From Zopfochytrium polystomum (lineage: Eukaryota; Chytridiomycota; Chytridiomycetes; Chytridiales; Chytridiaceae), in assembly GCA_025765615.1 (NCBI GenBank), contig JAIVFJ010000057.1, positions 168,501-232,500 of the forward strand: a stretch of 64,000 nt of DNA, given 5' to 3'. Positions 1 to 10,600 of this stretch are shown piece after piece. The notes under the pieces were generated by a model. That model was not told where the DNA came from. It did not search any database and was given only the letters and a program-made list of their open reading frames with translations. How positions within the stretch are numbered: position 1 is the stretch's first letter; each line of letters opens with the position of its first letter. Position numbers and translations under genes: made by a program.

Positions 1-783
1 CAGGGTTGGAGAGAGGAAAGGGGGAATGAGACAATCGGCAGTGTCAGACACATGCGACCAACGACCAATAAAAATGACAAACACAACCCACCACAAAGTG
101 CCGTATGGCCTTCCGGAACGCGATGTGCGTCTCGTTGTAGTAAGGGCTTTTTGAGCCCATCCAGAACGACGACTCGGCGTAGGGCACCCTCGAAATGTCT
201 CCCGGCTGGACCTTGGTGAGAACCTTTGGCGACTCGCCCGAAACGACGCCCACGGCGTACTTGGGGCCAAACTTTTGGAGGACGGCATGGCGGTGCAGGC
301 CGTAAAACTCGTCCGTGCAGTCTTTGCCGGCAACATCGAGGAGGACCGCTGGGGGGAATGAGTTGGGGGATGAGGAGTTTGTGATGGAAAGCCCGCGGGG
401 CGAGAAAAAAGGCGGTGAGATGGTGGCACAAACGGGATCGATCATCGTTTTGAGTGTCCCAAGGTTGGCGCCTTCCCACCCAACCACCCAACTAGTTGCG
501 CGGACCCACAGCCCCCCCAAAGACAGTCAACAGCAAGGCTGGCAGCAGCCACAACAGCAGAAAGAACAACCGCCCGCAACAAACAGAAGACGGCTCGGCC
601 AGCACCAAAGCATCGAACATAATAAAAAGGGTAACACGTACACTCGCCGCCCGGGTGGAGCGCGGCAAAGTCGGAGACGTCGTAGACGACGGCGTCAATG
701 ATGATCCAGAGGTCGCCGTCTTTGTTGTGGGAGGCGACCTCGGCGCGCGAGAAGGAGCGCGTGGGAACAGACGGCGGCGGCAT
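1..783 (-). CDS. cytochrome b5-acyl-CoA dehydrogenase fusion, N-terminal part (cut by window edge)
   Basis: Seen: the ATG is at 783 on the minus strand and exon 1 runs 783..642. Its donor GTACGT joins phase-1 to an acceptor at 349/350, so exon 2 starts at 348 and runs to about 92, where a GT donor follows. The rest lies beyond the left edge. Residues 1-90 form a cytochrome b5 haem domain with the haem-ligand motif HPGGE at about residue 43 and a second histidine in the LHRHAV stretch. A linker then leads into PYAESSFWMGSKSPYYN and FRKAIRHFV, which resemble the start of the acyl-CoA dehydrogenase N-terminal domain. Known: fungi encode such fusions; they are thought to feed or draw electrons through b5 during acyl-CoA oxidation. 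Inference: a flavoprotein acting on acyl-CoA. The FAD and catalytic domains are not visible. The exon 2 donor position is uncertain by a few bases. It lies downstream of, and on the same strand as, a fatty-acid desaturase. Confidence 0.8.
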
Positions 784-1408
784 CTCAAGTCAGGTATTGA
801 TAACTTGACAAGAGCAGAAATTTTTGCGTTTTTTGAGGGTTGTGATGATGACGACAGTTTTGCTGTTTTTGTTCGTTTTTTCGTGGTCAAAAAAAGGCAG
901 GCGATCAACGACGGACGGACATTTCTACGACGTCGCACCTGCGTCATTATTCATTCATTTCATTGGATGTTTTGGGATGTTTTGTTTTTTTGTGTTTTTC
1001 TCTTATTCAGTGTTTTTCTTTCATTTCAGGTGATTAGAAGGCGAGAAGGAAGGTCTTGGGAAACGAAACAAGGGGAAAAAAGGCAGTCCACAGGTTCGGA
1101 CTGAGTAGAGTGCTTGAGAGGGATTCATCATCAGGGAAACAACAGCAAATCACGCGACGCCGCGCGTGGGGAACTGGAAGCCAAAGACGAAGAGGAAGAG
1201 GAAAAAGGGAGAAACAACAAACGGAAGAAAAAGAAAGAAAAAATAACAAGGACGAGAGCAATCGAAGCGGGGAAATTAAAACAGCAAGAGAGGCGAGGAA
1301 AGGATTGTCCAATTCAAATACAGGACCAACAAAAGCTTGAGAGCAGCAGCAGCAGCAGCAGCAGCGGCAGAGGGTTCTCGTTCCTGCTACCACCACACAA
1401 AACAAGGC

Positions 1409-3031
1409 TCACTCCTGAGCCGAAATCTCGCCCTGCGCCCGCTTCTTTTGCAGCTCCGACTGCGACATCATCACCCACTCCTCCTTGACACTGGCCGCCC
1501 CGTCCGGCCCAATGTCCTTCTTTCCGTTCCACACGAGGACTGGGTGCGTCGAGTACCAGTGGTGCTGAAGCAGCTCCAGGAGCGGGAAGCCCTTCACGAG
1601 CTTGTACCGGTCTCCCAGCTTGGGTCGGATGATCTGTATTTCACGTTAGTGGATGTCATAAGAGGCCCGAACACTAAAAAAAAATGAATACCTTGGTTGC
1701 CTCAATGAGGTTGTAGTGAGGAATAGACGTGGAGAACATGTGGTGAACCACATGGCCGTTCGTGATGTGGTGCTGCAGGGAGTTTTCGACGGACAAACAA
1801 GATAAACCCTGAGTTAAAAAGTGCCACCTCCACAAACAAATTGAAAAGAGGAAGTTTGAAGGCTGATCGCACCATCACGTCATCGAGAACTCCAGACTGC
1901 GTGTCGTACTGGCGGTCGACCGTCTCGAGTGCACCGTTCAGGAAAGTCCAAGTGCCTTCGCCAAAGACCTTGGTGTCGTGGCTGTGATGCTGAAGGTAGG
2001 TCACGGCGTAGAGCCACTGTTCATACAGGGAGCGCACGCGTGGCGGATGTGCGTTGGTGATATTAAGTCGTTAGAAGGGTCGGATAGGCGTGAGATCAAA
2101 TAAAAAATATTTAGAAGAAAACGAAAGCGGATGCAGTCGCGGTCTGCACTGGCCCGTCTTGATCGTGTACTCACGGTGTTGAACACGAGCCACGGGCCAA
2201 AGTAGATGCCCCAAACATTGGATCCCCATAGGTAAACGAAGAGACCCAAGAAGGCATAGCACACGAAAGCGGAAAAGGCGCACTGAATCTTGTCTTTGCG
2301 GGTGGTGTGCAGCTTAGACCATGGGTAGTAGTGCGATCCGTCGTCGATGCCGCTGATCACGATGAGTTGGGTTCAAGAGTGAGGAGTCAGAAAGCGGACG
2401 GACTTTATCAAAGGAAACACGGACGATACACACACACACACACACAAACATACACACAAAGAAGAAAAAAGGGAAAAACTTACAGAAATAGGTAGCCAAT
2501 GCCGTAGAGGAAGGGAATGAAGATGGGCACGTCGTGGATAACTGTGCCGATGCTCTTCTGGCCCTCGACGAACCAGACGTGGCTCTTGTCCTTTCGGATG
2601 TGCTGGTGGTAGGCATGGTGGAGGGCGTGCGAGTGGGCCCAGGGCCAGAAGGGCACCAGCAGGAACCCGTGGGCAATGTGGCCGGCGATGGCGTTGACGA
2701 CGAAAAAGTCAGAGAAGGTGCCGTGGCCGGCATCGTGGCCGACAACAAACAGGCACCACATGAAGAGGCCGAGGGCGTTGGCGTAGAGGGCGTAGATGGG
2801 CCACGACATGGCGGGCGAGTACAGGTTGAGGAGGGCGATGATGACGAAGAAGTCAACGAACAGGTACCAGTGCGAGCGCACAATATCTTTTTTGAAGAGG
2901 TGCTGCGGCAGCGACTTGCGCAGGGTTGAGACGGTCATGCCAGGAGGGAGACCGGGGACGGACCCAGCCGCTGCGGTTGCTGCCGCGGCGGCGTCGGCGG
3001 CGGGCGTTGGTGTGGTCGGGGAAGCCGCCAT
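1409..3031 (-). CDS. methyl-end (omega-3/delta-12 type) fatty-acid desaturase
   Basis: Five exons on the minus strand: 3031..2484, 2352..2175, 2016..1873, 1772..1692 and 1633..1409, all with GT...AG borders and consistent phase, giving 391 aa. The ATG at 3031 has a good context (CCACAATGG); the reading frame is open further upstream but that stretch is Ser/Leu-rich 5' UTR. The three histidine boxes are visible: HDAGH at about residue 95, HALHH with a following HQH at about residue 130, and HVVHH near residue 297 before a conserved SIPHYNLIEATK. Four hydrophobic membrane spans are expected around them. Known: such ER-membrane diiron enzymes insert a double bond near the methyl end of acyl chains using cytochrome b5 electrons. 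The box 2 and box 3 wording is closer to omega-3/FAT-1-like than to yeast-type delta-12 enzymes, but regiochemistry cannot be read from sequence. Introns are 58-131 nt; the last has a clear CTAAC branch site. Confidence 0.92.
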
Positions 3032-3378
3032 TGTGGTTGGTTGGGGGAGAAAGGATTGACTTGAGTGAATGGGGAAATTGCGAGGCGTGCTGGTTTTGTG
3101 GGGAACTGATCGCGGCAGGCGATCAGGAATGGGGGAGAGAGATAAGGACAGGCAGACAGACAGACAGAGCAGAGAGAGATAGATGGGGGCGACGGACAGG
3201 GCGTTTGTGGAATGGGTGGGCGACAGAGACACGGAGACAGAGACAAGGAAGGACCAACAACGACGACAATCGCCGTCTCCGCCAGGCGTTGATTTTTTAA
3301 TTAGCTTGTTAGTTCATCGGGTCAGTCGCCGCCGCCTCCGACTCCTCATTTTTCCGTCATTGTTTCTCCTTTTTTCCT

Positions 3379-3381
<3 letters not shown>

Positions 3382-3409
<28 letters not shown>
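3382..3409. repeat. (GA)n microsatellite upstream of the desaturase
   Basis: An uninterrupted GA dinucleotide run about 350 bp upstream of the desaturase start, inside its likely 5' UTR or core promoter. On the coding strand it reads as CT, a common composition for fungal promoters. The remaining 3032..3835 interval holds no gene I can support. Confidence 0.9.
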
Positions 3410-3413
<4 letters not shown>

Positions 3414-3835
3414 AAAAAACCAGCAGTTCGCGGCACATCAGAACAAGACTTGTCACCGCGCAATTGTCGCTGCATTGCGAGTTGTGGGGTTGGGTGAGGA
3501 ATCGTCGAGTCCGTACGAGCAACACCCAGCCAAAGCTGCCAACAACCAAACTAATCACAACCCTCTTTCACTGTTCTATTAGTATCTCCGCAGAGCCATT
3601 AACGGCAGGAACCACGACACGGTAGTCGCCACTTTCCTTCCGCGCGTTCGCAAACTCGACTTCCTCCTCCATCTCCACCTCCACATCTGCCGGTCCTACG
3701 TGGCCGTCCCTGTAACTTTCGTCGTCAGAATGTAGCCTCTCACCCTCTTCCTCGTCGTCGTCTTCCACCGCTTGATCGCCTCCGCCTTCGACGTCGTCGT
3801 CGTCGTCGTCGTCCTCTACCTCTTCCTCTTCCTCT

Positions 3836-6511
3836 TCATGAAGGCCTACGACTCCTCCCCGCATCGCTACACCGCCGGACCACAACGCAACTCCGGCAGG
3901 AGCGCCACCGTTTTGCCCTGTATGCGAGTGCAGAGGAAGCGGAGGGGAAAAAAAACGCAGAACCAGCAAAAGTATGAGGACGAGGAGGAGGGCGAGGAGG
4001 GTGACCCTGCGGGTAGATCGATTCCGAAGCCGCAGCAGATACGCCAGCTCTGTACTGCGAAGAATTCGTTTCTTCCCATTGCCCAACAGGTGGATGAGGC
4101 AAGGCTGACCAGTGCGGCCCCGGCCCGACGAAACCTGCGGCAGAAGCCTGGTCTATCCACTGCCACCCTCCGTCTGGTGGCGGCGGCGGTACCAAATGGG
4201 CATCAACACCGCCGCTACCGCTACTGAAGCGCCCGGCGCCCTCGACGTATTGGGAGTATAAAACATGCTGCGAGTGAGCGGCGGGATGGTAGTACGACCC
4301 AAACTCAACCGAGGCGGCGAGCTCTTGTTGGTACGTGGAATGGTACTGGAATGGGCTTGCGACCGAAGGGTCCAGTTGATCGAACGACCCAAAGCGGATG
4401 CCCGGCGACTCGTTGCGAACACGGCCGGTGGCCTGGGAGAATTTTTGTGATCGACGTAAACGTCTTTTTGATTTGGAAGAAGGGTCGTTGTCGTTGTGCA
4501 GTTGTTGTGGTTGTTGTGGTTGTTGTTTGCAAAAATTAGTGGACATTTTCCAATTATTAGTCGAACCGATCGCTGTTGAAACGAAAGGAGGAAAAAAAAA
4601 AAACCTTGCTTCTCGACCCTTCTCCTTGTTAAGCCGGTCCACCTCATCCATGTCCAGCAACCGCAAAACTGGTTCATAGTCTGCCTCATCATCAGAGTCC
4701 CTGAACGCCACGCCTGCTCGAGTAAATGTCTGTGCGCCAAACGACTTTCGCTTCTTCTTTGCCCGGCTTTGCATCTCCGCCAACCTTGCATTAAACACTT
4801 GGTCGCGGATCGCGAACGCAACAGCCGGGACCATGATGCCGCCTATCCCCAAGTCAGCGGCAAGAATTTGCGCAAAACTTTCCGGTGTGGTGACGGGCAG
4901 AGTCGGCAAGAGTCTCAGGTCAACGACCTCCGGTTCCCGCGAGCTCGGACTGCTTTCGCCCCCGTCACTGTTACTCGATGCCTGCGGCTGTGGCTGTGTG
5001 CGACGACGGTCCCAGGGCTGGTGAAATGCTTCGTTATTATCGATCGGCCATTGAAATCGATCGAAAATGTGCAGCTCGCCAATTTGGATGTCGAGATTGA
5101 CGTTCACCAAGTTGTCCGATTCGATGACATCGTCCTCGTCGTCGAGGCTGCCCTCAGCGTGGCGGCTTGAAGCGTCTCGCTCGCTATTGCTGAGGGGCGC
5201 GAAAATGCTAGCCTCCAAGCACTGATCACGAATCGACTCCGCAATCATCGGAAGAAAGTAGGTTGCAGCGTTGTGGGGAAGATACAGGTCGGAAATTAAG
5301 AGTTCCGCAAAATGTTCTGGGGTGAGGCAGGTCTCTGTGTGATGAACGAAATTTAACAGGAAGGCTGAATGGTCAAACAAGCGTCTGTTTTCGAAAAAAA
5401 GAAACGTGTGGTGGGCGGAGTTTTTGCAATGGAGGGGCAAGCCTTCAACATAAAGGGGGAATGGCTAAGTTTTGCGGGCTGGTTCTTTCTCGCTCACCGT
5501 TCATGTTCCACGAAAACGAGTCCGACAGCCGAATACCTTCAAACTCGAGATCGAGCTTGATGGGGACGAGGCAAACGGGAGAGAGAGCAAGATGGCGAAG
5601 CATATCCTCCGAGCTTTGAGACAATGCCGTGGTCGTTGTGTGATTGATTGGGGAAGAGAAGGAGCAGGATCAGTTAGAGGGCAGGTCTCAGACGCTAGCG
5701 AGGAATGGCTTAATTCCTCAGTAAAAGTCAAATGCGGTACGCACAAGTCGACGTGTCTGGTAGGGAAGCGCCGGCGATCGGTGACATATTTGATGTCCAG
5801 CCCCATCCTCTGGGGGAGCGGCTCTGAAAGGGCGGACAGCTCCCTGAGCAGCGACGGCTGACTATGCATTGCCTTACGCCTCCGCTCGGAGAGGTACACC
5901 CCCAGGTCGAACGGCTTCTCGGCAAAGCGCGAGCGCAGCACCGTGACGGCCGCGTCGAGATCGGCGGCCGCCCCAGCCGGCGACCGCGCTGCTGCCGAGG
6001 CGAGAAACGCGGCTGCCGCAGCTCGTTCGCGTTCGAGGACTTCGGACTTGCGCGGCCGACCTCGTTTCCGCTTTGCTGGCACTTGGGAGGTTGGCGAAGG
6101 AGGCGTGTCGACCATGGAACCTGCTGGGGAGAAAGGTAAAGAGTGGGCGGATGCTGAATCGGATGGCGCTGCCGCCGTTGGCGCGAGTGGCGAGCCTTTT
6201 TCAACATCGTCCCGATCTGGTGGCGGTGGTAGTGGTACTAGTAAAGGTGGAGGAGGCGAAGGAGGATGAGAAGGCCTCGCAAGAGCAGACGATGATGAAG
6301 CCGGCGGCGACCGCAAAGGTGGTGCGGGTCGAAGCGGAGAAGGGTTCCGATCGCGGAGTACTCTGGTGTTGGCGATGGTTGCGGTGGTCGTGGTGGTCGC
6401 CGGCGCGTCTGAACCGGCCACCCTGTTGCTGCTGCGTTGCTTGCGCGACTCGATTAATATTGAATTGCTGGATCCGGCAATGACGCTGCTCCTGCTGCTG
6501 CTACCGCTCAT
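3836..6511 (-). CDS. SNF5: SNF5/SMARCB1 homologue, SWI/SNF (or RSC) chromatin-remodelling subunit
   Basis: Three exons: 6511..5745, 5613..5498 and 5334..3836, phases 2 then 1, total 793 aa. Residues 1-180 are Ser/Pro/Ala-rich and hold an AT-hook-like KRKRGRPRK. The SNF5 domain follows. Repeat 1 (LVPIKLDLEFEG ... FSWNMNETCLTPEHFAELL) is interrupted by the second intron, and repeat 2 (NVNLDIQIGELHIFDRFQW ... TPESFAQILAADLGIGG) is separated from it by an acidic insert. After repeat 2, the segment with LRLLDMDEVDRLNKEKGREAR matches the C-terminal helix of SMARCB1. The downstream Pro/Ser/Gln-rich tail to 3836 is open but unconserved; a poly-T tract at about 4590-4605 suggests a possible further intron, so the C-terminus is uncertain. 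Known: SNF5 bridges the remodeller to the nucleosome acidic patch. It is divergently arranged with NUP155 across 1.2 kb. Confidence 0.88.
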
Positions 6512-7689
6512 ATTATATAATGAGCGCTGGCGACGATGATGTCGGTGGTGATGATGGTGATGGTGTGGTCAGTGGGTGGCAGCCAGTTCGATTATTCGGG
6601 ACAAGATGGGAACCCTGAGCACTGGAGCACTGGGTTCAACCCTCGGTATTCACGCTCGCTCACTTCTCGCTACTCCCCCCGCTCTTGCGCTGGCCAGGCA
6701 CCTGCCGCCGGCGCAGCCTTCCCTCACGACCTTGCCCCCCACACTGCCCACAGTGCAGTATCAACGCGAAGCTAGTTGCCGCCCGCTTGCTGGAACACTT
6801 CCGAGAATTGGCCCCCTATTTCATTTTGTATTTGCACTAACCACAACCTGTCTGGGCTTCTCCCAGTGCTGATACGGGCCACAGAAGACCGTCCAGCCTC
6901 TTCTGCTCGGCTCCGCAGACGGGAGAAATCCAACCCTTTTCGCTTCTATGTTACTGGGCGATTCCCGTTACCACATCAGGGGATAAGTTCCACTCCACCA
7001 CTGCTTTTCCCAAACCGTGGACGCTTGGAAGCTCCGCCCAAACATCGCTTTGTCGCCTTTAACTTTGCTGCCCTAGCAGCGCCGTCAGCTGCGCCCTTGA
7101 GATTGTGCATAATGTCTCGTTGGGACAGCCCCCGCCACAGGGGCTGTCCAAGATTTGGAATCTGCGTCGTCGGCTCATCCGCCGACGAGCATCGTGCCGA
7201 CTAGGGTTTCAGTGTGATCGCCACCTTCTTTTGAGCGAGTGAGGGTGGTGGGCGAGACCGATACGGTGGACGCAGCGATGGAAAGGCGCTGTACCGTTTC
7301 ATACCTTCGCCTCGTTTCTCCCGGTATCCTTCTCTCCCCGCATTGCTTGTCCGCTTGGCCCTGCCGTCCCACGCCTCGAACACCTCAATGACCGAAGCGC
7401 AATCACGTTTGATGTCACGGCTGTCTTCGCTTGAGGCGTGTTTGTCTTCGATCTGGCATCAACCAACATTGCTCTACAAACTGGTTGCAGGAAGGATCGT
7501 GGTAGCGAGGACTTCTCGGGTCAGCATTCAGAATAAGGAACTACGTTGCCGAGGGCCAGCCAGGCTCCGTCGATCACCGGATCGTCATTGATAATGATGT
7601 GTGCCGTGGGCGATTTTCACAACAACCAGAAAGCGAACGAAAGAAAGAAAGAAAGTAAGAAAGAAAGAAAGAAAGAGACCTCGACAAGG
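6512..7689. promoter_or_regulatory. shared divergent promoter region of SNF5 and NUP155
   Basis: About 1.18 kb separates the SNF5 start (minus) from the NUP155 start (plus). The AT-rich string TATTATATAATG lies within 20 bp of the SNF5 ATG. An (AAAG)n tract at about 7638-7675 lies immediately before the NUP155 ATG. Open frames here show no recognisable protein. It is called regulatory from gene arrangement only. Confidence 0.45.
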
Positions 7690-10600
7690 ATGGCTGACTT
7701 GGACGACAAGATCGCAGCGAAGGTCATTGACGCCAAGCTCAACTCTGAAAGGTGAGATGAAGCCGTCAATCCCCCACCCCCCCGACGCGCGCGTACGGTC
7801 GACGCGTCGAGTTGGAGCATTCGGTTACACTAGTACCTAGTACTCCGACGTTCCTCCGATCCTGCAATCGTCGCGCTTCGGTACTTCGGGCGGTAGAATG
7901 CGCGATTTGATTCAGGCCGATCGAGGCGAACTCTGCTGCGCGTTGATCTGAAGCCGATTGGCGGATTAGAGGAATCGCTGGCCAGGTGGATGTGGATCGC
8001 GACCATGGAAAACGTTGCTTGAGCGTTTCAAGAGCATCTTTAGCTTAGGACGCGTATCGGTTGTGTGTTGGCCACAACTCTGTCGCAGAATGGGATCTGC
8101 CCTCCAACAGTGTCGATGCTTTGAAAAATCTACAATGTCAACTTCCGCAAATACGTAGACCTTTCTTCTTGGCCCATGTTGCGATTGGCACTCGGTCCAC
8201 GTAAACACTGCTCAAGTGTTTCCTTCGATGTGTCGATAATCTCCCGAGCACTTTCTGCAGTGCCACCGACGGCAGTACACTTACCAGCCTATCTTTTCAA
8301 AACCGTCAGACCACCCGATTTACTGGATCTGCTGCAAAGTAACAGTAACAGCGACATTGAAGCTTCCAAACAGGAACTGATTCGCCACGACAACTAGAAA
8401 ATACGTCCTACCAGTTCCCCGCCGATCCACTTTTGGAACTGCTAGTGAAACAAAAATCCGTGGCTTTGCCGGATGCTCTTTACGAACAGTATGACGGTGA
8501 GAATGCACATCGCAGCGAAGCGGGCTATTCATTCTCCCTTCTACAGTTCTTCAATGCCGATGCTTTCTTGGCCTATTCACAGAAATTCGTCGCGCTTGGT
8601 TAACGATTGACCACCGACTTTTCCTTTGGAATTACGACTCAGTGTAAGCGCATCTTTTCTGATCATATTAGTTTGACACTATGTAGGGAGGATTTTCAAT
8701 TGTTTGAAGATCAAGACCAAGTCATAGGAAGTGTCGGGTTGGTGAAGCCACTACCAGGTAGGTGTTGTATAGAAACCAACCAGTCTGTACTAACAGAAAA
8801 GTTCCAGGTGTATTTTTGGACCAAATCAACTACCTTCTGGTCATTGCAACTCCACTTGAGATTATTCTTGTTGCTGTTGCCTATGACAAGCATTTGAACT
8901 CGCTTGCACTTTATCGGACCGACATAAGTGCGTCATCTGATGGTGTTATAATGACCTCTATCATTGGCACCAAAGATGGACGAATCTTAATGTGTGGAAA
9001 CAATGGCCGTGTGTATGAGCTTCAATATCAGGTTTGCTTTGTGTGTGCCTTCAGCATATTCAATCTTTTAAAGGCTGAGGATGGATGGTTCACACGAAAG
9101 TGTCGAAAAATTGAGCTGGCATCATCAGCATACTCACTGTTTGTGCCAACATTTTTCAAACCATCTGGAGAAGGTTGGTTGCATTGTATGGCGCTTCTTT
9201 TAGTCTTACACATTGCAGATTCCATTAAGAAGGTTGCTGTGGATGAGCAATACAATATTGTGTACACTTTGACAGAACAGTCCAACATTGAAGTAAGTTG
9301 CTGCATGACCCGCTTCTGCGCTAAACTCGTCCTAGTATTTTCATCTGGGCCAAAACGGAAAAGAATTTAGGAGATTAGGCCGAGTAACTGATGTCTTTCA
9401 CCAAGCCCAGCGCTGGATGGAGGGGAAAAATACGTACTCTTCATCATACTTGGAACCCCGAACGTTCTCACTTGCGTCAATCCACACTATCCCCTCTGAT
9501 GAATCACGGAAAGTTCAATTGATGGCTGTGACTTCTTCTGGTACGTGTGCCACAAATCAAGATGTTGCTCAGTTCTGCCAGGCTTTCGGCTCTACTTCTC
9601 GTTTGGGCCAAGCTCATATGGAGAAGTAAACCCATATGCGGAAAATCAAAAGCTCCAAGTTGTCTTTGTCAAAATTCCACCAGCTGGTAGAGAGCGCCTT
9701 CGCATTCACGAAGCCTGCTATTCCAACAACATTCTGCTGTTGGCGCATGCTTTAAGTGATGATGCAGATTCCATTGTGTGTGCTTCAAGAGAGGTTGGTG
9801 CACAATCGCTTTACGCATTGTAACAATTAGCAGAAGGAAAATGCATTGGAGATGATTGGATCTGATAAACTTGACGGCAAAATTTGGTCAATTTCCAAAA
9901 TTCCTGAGTCAAAGAATACTTCTGGATTCCTTTGCAGCAGTGACTCCAGCCGCACATTTGTTGTTTTAACAAACTCAGGTTTAACCAACCAATTCTCAAC
10001 TGAGAGACTACTTACTTGTCAAAAAAACAGCTGTAACCATGTATTCAAGTCGCAAGCCGATTGACTTTTTGATATCAATACTGGAGAGCACAACAACCAA
10101 TGCATGGCCTGTCGCTGCTCAGGTCCTTGCGAACTGGTAATTTTTTTGTATTCAAATATCCCTCAAGCTGATCATAAACAGGTATTCAACGGAGCAAGTC
10201 TCAAGCATGTGCTTGTCTATTATTTGCATGTGAGAAGCAACGAAAAGCAATTGGTGTAATTGTTCTGATGTTATCTCTTAGGAGCAATGGTATACTGGGA
10301 TCTTTGTAATTTTGATTGAAACCAAACACTCTCCAGAAAGCATGCAAGTTTCCACAGTCGCCTTGGCTAAAAGACTGTATTTTGAGCTTGGGGGCAAACC
10401 AACTCTTCGTGACGACAAAGTTGAGCCAAATCGTGAGGAAGCTTTTGCATCTGTGACTGGTTTGCTTAGTTTCATGATAGGAATTGATGGGCCGCTCGGT
10501 CGGCCATTGGCGCCACATGAATTCATACTCAGCGGTCGTCATGATGGCCTTGCTCTTTTTATGGCTCGTATCCTGCAACCCATATGGAAGTCTGCAATTG

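Noticed and set aside
3568..4086. Minus-strand frame with a hydrophobic segment and acidic tail after SNF5
   Set aside because: It overlaps the SNF5 C-terminal frame, is dominated by low-complexity DNA, and has no recognisable domain or promoter spacing.
6536..7591. Short plus-strand frames in the SNF5-NUP155 intergenic region
   Set aside because: They overlap each other in all frames and show no domain; the region is better read as promoter.
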